Shown: one piece after another, positions 4,625-9,321 of the stretch
Layout of the letters: every line of letters starts with the position of its first letter
Numbering within the stretch: position 1 is the stretch's first letter
Assembly: GCA_023419055.1 (NCBI GenBank)
Contig: JAEZYO010000448.1
Coordinates: 1-9,321 of the forward strand
Direction of reading: 5' to 3'
Length of the DNA stretch: 9,321 bases
Source of the DNA: Pseudomonadota bacterium
GTDB taxonomy: Bacteria > Myxococcota > Polyangia > Polyangiales > Polyangiaceae
Made by a program: the position numbers and the translations under genes
Notes under the pieces: generated by a model
The model's input: only the letters and a program-made list of their open reading frames with translations
Database searches by the model: none
What the model was told of the DNA's origin: nothing

Positions 4625-5143
4625 ATGTCGACACGAACCCTGATGCTGACCCCCTGGATGGCCCCGTACCGCGTGATCTCCTGGGAGCGAGCGGTCGTGA
4701 TGCTCTACCTCGGCAAGGTCGAGGTGCTCGAAGAGTATGACGAGCGCATCCACGCCCCCTCGGTCACGCTGCGCACACCAGCCGTCGTGCGGCTCACTCG
4801 GGCACGCGTGTCGACGCGCAAGAACAAGGTGCGATTTTCTCGCTCGAACGTGTTCTTGCGGGACGGTTTCCGCTGCCAGTACTGCGGCGAGAAGAAGCAG
4901 GCGTCCGCCCTCAACTACGACCACGTGCTGCCGCGCATGCGCGGCGGCAAGACGGTCTGGGAGAACATCGTGACCTCCTGCTACCCGTGTAACTTGAAGA
5001 AGGGGAGCAAGACTCCGGAAGAGGCCGGGCTGACACTGCTCCGTCGGCCCGCCAAGCCGAGCTCGCTGCCCTTCGCTCCAGTGATTCGTCCCGGCGCCGA
5101 GGTCCCGCCCGTGTGGCGTGCCTACGGTGCTTTGGTCGGATGA
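4625..5143 (+). CDS. HNH endonuclease
   Basis: The product has 172 residues, starting MSTRTLMLTPWMAPY. A longer frame reaches back to 4340, but it crosses both Y-RNA-like structures, and ATG 4625 has a strong AGAGGTGA just upstream, so the short form is chosen. The HNH domain spans about 75-135: zinc cysteines C84-x2-C87 and C119-x2-C122, catalytic DH at 99-100 (YDHVLPRMRGG), N114 and the CNLKKG segment at 122-127. The N-terminal part (1-60) with ISWERAVVMLYLGKVEVLEEY is typical of a widespread family of stand-alone bacterial HNH proteins of unknown substrate. It sits between the Y RNAs and RtcB, where known Ro60/RtcB loci have no nuclease, so a role in RNA or DNA cleavage linked to repair is possible but is inference. 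A terminator-like hairpin follows at 5159. Confidence 0.92.
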   Translation: MSTRTLMLTPWMAPYRVISWERAVVMLYLGKVEVLEEYDERIHAPSVTLRTPAVVRLTRARVSTRKNKVRFSRSNVFLRDGFRCQYCGEKKQASALNYDHVLPRMRGGKTVWENIVTSCYPCNLKKGSKTPEEAGLTLLRRPAKPSSLPFAPVIRPGAEVPPVWRAYGALVG

Positions 5144-5158
5144 ATCCCGTCCCGCGCT

Positions 5159-5190
5159 CCGCCGACCCCTCTCGGCGGGCGCCGTCTTTT
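5159..5190 (+). terminator. Probable terminator after the HNH gene
   Basis: CCGCCGA (5159-5165) pairs perfectly with TCGGCGG (5172-5178) over a six-base loop, and GCGCCGTCTTTT follows. It starts 15 bases after the HNH stop. The T-run is short and displaced, so termination may be partial. Confidence 0.5.
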
Positions 5191-5373
5191 CGCCGTTCCG
5201 CGGGGGCACCGCGTGTCGGCGTTGGGCCCAGACGAAAAACAGGGCCATCTTTTCCGCGCTCGTCGTGACCGCAAGGGTCGCAACGACGGGTCGCAAGAAA
5301 TCGACGTCGAGCTTTCGAAGCACGATGAATCGGATGTATCGAGCACCTCGGGTGCTAACGTTGGAGTGGCGCC
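5191..5373 (+). promoter_or_regulatory. Structured leader of rtcB
   Basis: A two-part hairpin, CGTCGT-GACC with GGTC-(GCA)-ACGACG, lies at 5261-5288, and AGCACC-TCG-GGTGCT forms a 6-bp hairpin at 5342-5356 ending just before the ribosome binding site TTGGAG (5361-5366). No -24/-12 sigma-54 promoter of the kind controlling E. coli rtcBA was found, and no -35/-10 pair stands out. Confidence 0.35.
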
Positions 5374-6780
5374 GTGTCTCTCAAGTATTTCGCCCAGAAA
5401 GTAGCCGATAGCCACTACGTGCTCCCGCCGACCGGGAGCATGAAGGTAGAGGCGCATGCCTTCTTCTCCGAGTCCCTATTCGACGCGACCGAGGAGTCGA
5501 TGTGGCAGCAGCTCGCCGCGGCGGCGTCGTACGAGGGCGTGATCGGCGCTTACCTCATGCCCGACGCGCATTCGGGCTACGGAGTGCCGGTCGGCTGCGT
5601 GGTCGTGACCGACGACACGATCATCCAGGCCGGCTCCGGTTACGACATCTCGTGCGGGGTGCTCTACCTGCGCGTGCCGGGGCTCACCGCGGAGCACGTG
5701 GCGGATCGGGAAAAGCGGGAACGCTTCGTGACCCAGGTCGAAACCCGCGTCGCCACGGGAGTCGGTTCGCGCCGGCCCGCGCGCATGCCGCGCTTTTCGC
5801 ACAAAAAGGGCGACGAGATCCTGCGCTATGGCGCCAAGGCCATCGGCGTCTCCGCAGACCTCTGCGAGCGTCAGTTCATCGAGGTGCCGGAGGATCTGGA
5901 GCTCGATCGCATCGAGCGCGCCTACGACAAGGTCGTGCCGCAGCTCGGCTCGGTCGGCGGAGGCAACCACTTCATCGAGATGCAGGTCGATCGCGACACG
6001 GGTGAAGTGTGGGTGATGATCCACTGCGGCTCGCGCGGCTACGGCTGGCAGACGGCGAACCACTTCTTCTACGAAGGGGCGGAGCTCCGCGGCCTCCCCA
6101 AGAACCGGCGCGAGGACTCGTGGCTGCGCGTGGACGAACCGCTCGGCCGCGAATACTGGGCGTACCACAACAGCGCCGCGAACTACGCGGTCGCGAACCG
6201 CCACATCATCGTCCACGGCATCGAGGAAGCGCTCGAGTCCGTCTTCCACGCGAAGGCGGAGGTCTACTACGAGATCTCGCACAACCTCGTGCAACAAGAG
6301 ACGCTGATCTTGCCCGACGGCACGACCAAGCGCGGCTTCGTGCATCGCAAGGGCGCTACGCGCGCGTTCCCCGCGGGTCACCCGGATCTCGCCGGGACCG
6401 CCTGGGAAAAGACCGGTCACCCCTGCCTGATCCCTGGCTCGATGTACGACGGCGCGGCGATCCTCTTCGCGGAGCCGGGCGCGTCGAAGTCGGGCTTCTC
6501 GGTGAACCACGGCTCCGGTCGCTTGATGGCGCGCGGCGCGGCGAAGCGAAACCTCGAGTCGAAGCACGCCGAGATCGATCGCGAGATGCGCGAGGTGGTC
6601 CGCGAATTCGCGGGCGTCAAGATCCGCGGCATCGTGGGCAACACCGAGCGCACGCCGCTCGACGAGTGCGGCCACGTCTACAAGAACCTGGATGAAGTGC
6701 TCGGCGTGCTCGAAGGAGAGGGGATCGCTCGCGTGGCGCACCGGCTCTATCCGGTGGCGAACCTCAAGGGCACGGACTAG
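5374..6780 (+). CDS. rtcB: RNA-splicing ligase RtcB (3'-phosphate RNA ligase)
   Basis: The product has 468 residues (E. coli RtcB 408, archaeal about 480). RtcB is a GTP- and Mn-dependent ligase that joins RNA 3'-phosphate or 2',3'-cyclic phosphate ends to 5'-OH ends, for example in cleaved tRNAs. Family motifs are in order: MPDAHSGYGVPVGC (62-75), the metal-binding DISC at 91-94, GGGNHFIE (195-202, His199), HCGSRG (217-222), HNLVQQE (303-309), HRKGATRA (324-331), PGSMYDG (354-360) and VNHGSGR (377-383), whose His379 should be the guanylylated residue. All key metal and nucleotide ligands are present, so it should be active. The start is GTG at 5374 with TTGGAG seven bases upstream. Myxococcus xanthus has several RtcB paralogues with different end preferences, so which type this is cannot be read directly. 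No rtcA or archease gene is in the window. Confidence 0.97.
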   Translation: MSLKYFAQKVADSHYVLPPTGSMKVEAHAFFSESLFDATEESMWQQLAAAASYEGVIGAYLMPDAHSGYGVPVGCVVVTDDTIIQAGSGYDISCGVLYLRVPGLTAEHVADREKRERFVTQVETRVATGVGSRRPARMPRFSHKKGDEILRYGAKAIGVSADLCERQFIEVPEDLELDRIERAYDKVVPQLGSVGGGNHFIEMQVDRDTGEVWVMIHCGSRGYGWQTANHFFYEGAELRGLPKNRREDSWLRVDEPLGREYWAYHNSAANYAVANRHIIVHGIEEALESVFHAKAEVYYEISHNLVQQETLILPDGTTKRGFVHRKGATRAFPAGHPDLAGTAWEKTGHPCLIPGSMYDGAAILFAEPGASKSGFSVNHGSGRLMARGAAKRNLESKHAEIDREMREVVREFAGVKIRGIVGNTERTPLDECGHVYKNLDEVLGVLEGEGIARVAHRLYPVANLKGTD

Positions 6781-6810
6781 CGAGGACGCTAGATTCCTTG
6801 TGCACTGAAA

Positions 6811-6847
6811 GCCTTCCCGGGGAAGGCGAACATGACCTCCGAGGTCA
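6811..6847. terminator. Two adjacent dyads between convergent genes
   Basis: GCCTTCCC and GGGAAGGC flank a central G at 6811-6827, and TGACCTC and GAGGTCA flank a central C at 6833-6847. They lie between the rtcB stop (6780) and the stop of the opposite-strand hydrolase (6901). T-runs are weak (TTTC on the minus strand after the first dyad), so bidirectional termination is likely by position but not proven by sequence. Confidence 0.5.
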
Positions 6848-6900
6848 AGATCTGCTTCCCGTTGAAGCAGGGCTCGAGAGCGACCGCTCAGCCGGCGCGC

Positions 6901-8103
6901 TCAGCGTAAGAGCGGGGTGGCGAGCAGGCTTTTCGGGACCTGGCTCGAGACGACGGGGCTCTGCTCCGCGGTCTGCCAGGGTACGTTCGGCCACCAACGT
7001 TCGAGCGGCGGCGAAACTCCGGGCTCCACGCTCTCTCCTGGTTTTGGGATGAGCACGAGATCGGCACCTCGCTCGGCGGCGGAGAGGGTGCGCTCCACCG
7101 GCTCGGTCCAGCCGTGATAGGCGAGCTGGAGCAGGCCCCAGTGCACCGGGACCATCACGCGCCCGCGGAGCAGTCGGTGCGCGACGACGGCTTGCTCGGG
7201 GCCCACATGCCAGTCGGGCCACGACCCGTGGTACTGCCCGGTTTCGATCAAGGTCACGTCGAAGGGGCCGACGCGATCTCCGATCTCTTTCATCGCCGGG
7301 AACAGGCCGGTGTCCCCCGAGAAGTACACGCGGTGCTTCGGCCCGACGAAGGCGTAGCTCGACCAGAGCTTGGCGTCGCGATCGAACAGGTGACGCCCCG
7401 ACGCATGACGCGCCGGAGTCGAGACAATCTCCAGCTCACCTACCGGCGCGCGTCCCCACCAGTCGAGCTCCACGATCTTCGATTCGGGAATGCCCCAGTA
7501 GGAGAGGTGCGCTCCGACCCCGAGAGGGACGACGAATTTCGTGTCCCAGTCCTTCATCGCGTGCAGCGTCGGGTAATCGAGGTGGTCGTAGTGATCGTGG
7601 GAGATCACGACCGCGTCAATGTGAGGCAAGGCGTCGAGCGCCACGGGCGGTTGAAACCAGCGCACCGGGCCGATCCACGAGAGCGGTGACGCGCGTTCGC
7701 TCCACACCGGGTCGGTCAAGATGCGCTTGCCGTCGATCTCGACCAGCGTGGACGAGTGCCCGAACCACGTGACGCGAAGGCCACTCGCGGGCGCGCTTCG
7801 GAACCGACTGGGATCGATCGTCACCGAGGGCGGCGGCTCCGCGGGGCTGGCGTGGGCGCTCGCGTGGAACATGCCGGCCATCATTCCCCAGAGGTCGTTG
7901 ACCATCGGCTCCGGGTTCACGAACTGTCCGTCTTTCCATTGAGGTGACTTCTGCATCCGCTCGAGCCGCGCCCCTTCCGCACGGTGACCGAACGCCTTCC
8001 ACCCGTCGATCACCACCACACCGACGAAGACGAGCAGGAGCGCTCCGGCGAGCGCGAACGCCCTGCCGAGCCAGCGCCATTTCGATGCTTTCTTGCCAGT
8101 CAT
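6901..8103 (-). CDS. Membrane-anchored metallo-beta-lactamase-fold hydrolase (RomA/UlaG/NAPE-PLD-like)
   Basis: The product has 400 residues. The frame is open further upstream to 8406, but that part is antisense-like and overlaps the TetR gene; ATG 8101-8103 (MTGKKASKWRWLGR) overlaps the TetR stop in an ATGA, indicating translational coupling. Residues about 14-32 are one hydrophobic membrane segment preceded by a basic end. The catalytic domain, about 105-365, has GHSSTLVEIDG (115-125), the metal motif HDHYDH at 169-174, His233 (ARHASGR), Asp264 (SGDTG) and His321 (PVHWG), a complete two-metal site. Its spacing and the ILTDPVWSERASPLSWIGP segment are typical of the RomA/NAPE-phospholipase D/UlaG branch, which acts on phosphodiesters or lactones. 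The substrate is unknown; the anchor suggests a membrane lipid or envelope compound. Confidence 0.93.
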   Translation of the reverse strand: MTGKKASKWRWLGRAFALAGALLLVFVGVVVIDGWKAFGHRAEGARLERMQKSPQWKDGQFVNPEPMVNDLWGMMAGMFHASAHASPAEPPPSVTIDPSRFRSAPASGLRVTWFGHSSTLVEIDGKRILTDPVWSERASPLSWIGPVRWFQPPVALDALPHIDAVVISHDHYDHLDYPTLHAMKDWDTKFVVPLGVGAHLSYWGIPESKIVELDWWGRAPVGELEIVSTPARHASGRHLFDRDAKLWSSYAFVGPKHRVYFSGDTGLFPAMKEIGDRVGPFDVTLIETGQYHGSWPDWHVGPEQAVVAHRLLRGRVMVPVHWGLLQLAYHGWTEPVERTLSAAERGADLVLIPKPGESVEPGVSPPLERWWPNVPWQTAEQSPVVSSQVPKSLLATPLLR

Positions 8104-8702
8104 TCGAGCCCTTTCAGCGGCGTGCAGAGCGCCTTCACGGCGAGCGTGACGCCGTGCACGAAGTCCTTCCTCGAGGCGGCGGTGTACTTGTGGCCGCGCG
8201 CTGCGGCTTGCAAGGTGTCGGCGAGCTGACGCGCGCTCAAACCCGACGCGCGATGAGCCGTGACGAGGTCGGAGCTCCGGATGGCTCTCGTGAGCGCGTC
8301 GCTGAAGCGCTCTTCGTAATCGTCCATCATCGGTCCGATGAGCCGCTTGCTCGCGTCGAACAGATCGTTGTCGCTCGACATGATCCCCACGTACTGGCCG
8401 AGCCACGCATCCAACGCTCCGACCAGGCGAGCCTCGAGCTCGAGCCCGGGATCATCGAGACATCTCTTCGCCGCCTTCAACGCCTCCGAGAGCGCGAACT
8501 CGGCTCCCTTGCGGAAGAGCTCTTCCTTCGTGGAAAAGTGCAGGTAGAGGCCCTGCCGCGACACCTGGGCCGCGCGAGCGATCTCCTCCATGGACGTCTT
8601 GCGAAAGCCGAACCGAACGAAGGTCGCGAGCGCCGCTTCCAAGAGCTGACGGCGTCGCGGATCGTCCTCGATAGCGACGGAAACTTCCGAGCGGGTCGCC
8701 AC
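8100..8702 (-). CDS. TetR-family transcriptional regulator
   Basis: The product has 200 residues from a GTG start at 8700-8702; upstream codons reach a stop without an ATG and no clear Shine-Dalgarno is visible, so the exact start is less certain. The N-terminal DNA-binding domain (about 17-64) has the TetR pattern: a first helix RQLLEAALATFVRFG, then MEEIARAAQVSRQGLYLHF at 38-56 with the helix-turn-helix and the G-x-Y-x-H-F signature, then KEELF. The C-terminal helical domain (65-200) should bind an effector and form the dimer. It overlaps the hydrolase gene by 4 bases (ATGA), so they form an operon, and it faces a divergent dehydrogenase gene. It probably represses both from the site at 8732-8747. 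The effector is unknown. Confidence 0.94.
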   Translation of the reverse strand: MATRSEVSVAIEDDPRRRQLLEAALATFVRFGFRKTSMEEIARAAQVSRQGLYLHFSTKEELFRKGAEFALSEALKAAKRCLDDPGLELEARLVGALDAWLGQYVGIMSSDNDLFDASKRLIGPMMDDYEERFSDALTRAIRSSDLVTAHRASGLSARQLADTLQAAARGHKYTAASRKDFVHGVTLAVKALCTPLKGLE

Positions 8703-8710
8703 GTAGGCTA

Positions 8711-8748
8711 CTTTGACAATATGAGCTCACTTTGTCTAGTCCGACAAG
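8711..8748. promoter_or_regulatory. Divergent promoter with probable TetR operator
   Basis: TTGTC (8732-8736) and GACAA (8743-8747) form an inverted repeat with six bases between, and another GACAA occurs at 8715-8719, forming a second, wider dyad with 8732-8736. TTGACA at 8713-8718 is a consensus -35 for the plus strand; a matching -10 would be near 8735-8741 (TCTAGTC), inside the dyad. On the minus strand TTGTCG (8742-8747) with TCATAT 17 bases on could serve the TetR gene. A repressor bound at the dyad would block both promoters. Confidence 0.55.
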
Positions 8749-8783
8749 CCGTGCCTCTGACTCGGCCAATGGGGGCGTAACCA

Positions 8784-9321
8784 ATGGATCAAAAAGGGAA
8801 AATTTGTCTGATTACCGGGGCGACGCTCGGGATTGGCCGCGCCACGGCTCTCGGTCTCGCCCGACGCGGGGCCAGGCTCGTCATCGCCGGTCGTGACCCC
8901 GGCCGCACTCGGGAGACCGCCGAGTGGCTCCGGCGTGAAACCGGGAACAGCTCCGTCGAGCCACTCGTTGCCGATCTGTCGTCCCAAGCGGAGGTCCGCC
9001 GGCTCGCGCACGAGTTCAAGCGGCGCTACGAGCGTCTCGACGTCCTCATCAACAACGCCGGCGGAGTCTTCAGAGAGCGTCGGGTCAGCGTGGACGGCTT
9101 CGAGCACACCTGGGCGTTGAATCATCTCGCCTACTTCACGCTCACGCTCGAGTTGCTCGACGCGCTGAAGGCGAGCGCGCCGGCGCGCATCGTCAACGTC
9201 GCCTCCGACGCGCACCGCGGCGGACACATCGACTTCGACGACCTGCAATCCGAGAAGAAGGCTTACCGTCCGATGCAGGTTTACTGCCAGTCGAAGCTCG
9301 CGAACGTGCTCTTCACCTACG
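8784..9321 (+). CDS. Short-chain dehydrogenase/reductase, C-terminus cut by window end
   Basis: The frame gives 179 residues from ATG 8784 and is open at the window edge (SDR proteins are usually 250-320 residues). GGGGG about 8 bases upstream can act as ribosome binding site; an ATG at 8769 is followed at once by a stop. The Rossmann NAD(P)-binding motif TGATLGIG is at 11-18, Asp64 in the ADLS segment, NNAG at 90-93, and the catalytic tetrad is complete: Asn113, Ser141 (NVASDAH), Tyr167 and Lys171 (YCQSK). Arg37 after the second strand (IAGRD) favours NADP(H). The NHLAYFTLTLELLDAL and HIDFDDL segments resemble the retinol-dehydrogenase-like branch common in bacteria, acting on alcohols, aldehydes or ketones. 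It is divergent from the TetR gene and is a likely target of that regulator. Confidence 0.95.
   Translation, partial: MDQKGKICLITGATLGIGRATALGLARRGARLVIAGRDPGRTRETAEWLRRETGNSSVEPLVADLSSQAEVRRLAHEFKRRYERLDVLINNAGGVFRERRVSVDGFEHTWALNHLAYFTLTLELLDALKASAPARIVNVASDAHRGGHIDFDDLQSEKKAYRPMQVYCQSKLANVLFTY

Noticed and set aside
5325..5356. Third Y RNA with ATCGGATG before rtcB
   Set aside because: The short Ro-motif-like match is not followed by the GGGACTACA linker, T arm or permuted acceptor.
1523..5373. Sigma-54 (-24/-12) promoter as in E. coli rtcBA
   Set aside because: Candidates with GGCAC (near 2449 and 5205) lack the GC element at the right spacing.
5476..6741. 421-codon open frame on the minus strand
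   Set aside because: Antisense shadow of rtcB caused by GC-rich third positions.

Overview
The window looks like chromosomal DNA of a high-GC deltaproteobacterium, most likely a myxobacterium. Three things point there: the GC-rich codon use throughout, a lipoprotein with a long Gly/Ser/Thr linker of the kind common in Polyangiales and related groups, and an RtcB ligase beside a Ro60 homologue. The lineage call is inference from style; there is no rRNA in the window.

Layout. (1) 1-599, minus strand: the start of a lipoprotein gene cut by the window edge, preceded by a small MoaF-like beta-barrel gene. (2) 769-1479, plus strand: a cysteine-rich secreted lipoprotein, followed by an intrinsic terminator. 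(3) 1523-2233: no convincing gene, but many strong hairpins, packed end to end from 2078 to 2243. (4) 2234-2547: two tRNA-like RNAs in tandem. One is a full cloverleaf with an Asn (GUU) anticodon but several abnormal bases; the other has a perfect acceptor stem, D arm and T arm separated by a roughly 170-nt structured insert. (5) 2671-4242: a Ro60/Rsr (TROVE plus vWA) protein with a strong terminator at its stop codon. (6) 4334-4552: two tandem RNAs with the architecture of bacterial Y RNAs (YrlA type), each a Ro-binding-like stem joined to a circularly permuted tRNA module. (7) 4625-5143: an HNH endonuclease. (8) 5374-6780: the RNA ligase RtcB. (9) 6901-8103 and 8100-8702, minus strand: a membrane-anchored metallo-beta-lactamase-fold hydrolase overlapping a TetR regulator. 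(10) 8784-9321, plus strand: a short-chain dehydrogenase, divergent from the TetR gene and cut by the window end.

The central block, about 2080-6780, is the main interest. Ro60 and Y RNAs act in RNA quality control and degradation, and RtcB seals broken RNAs such as cleaved tRNAs. Salmonella has the order rsr, two Y RNAs, rtcB, rtcA. The same order is seen here without rtcA, but with an HNH nuclease inserted and with two aberrant tRNA-like RNAs upstream. I read it as an RNA surveillance and repair island with its own tRNA mimics. The protein calls are solid. The RNA calls rest on secondary structure worked out by hand. No RtcR activator, archease, RtcA or convincing sigma-54 promoter was seen.
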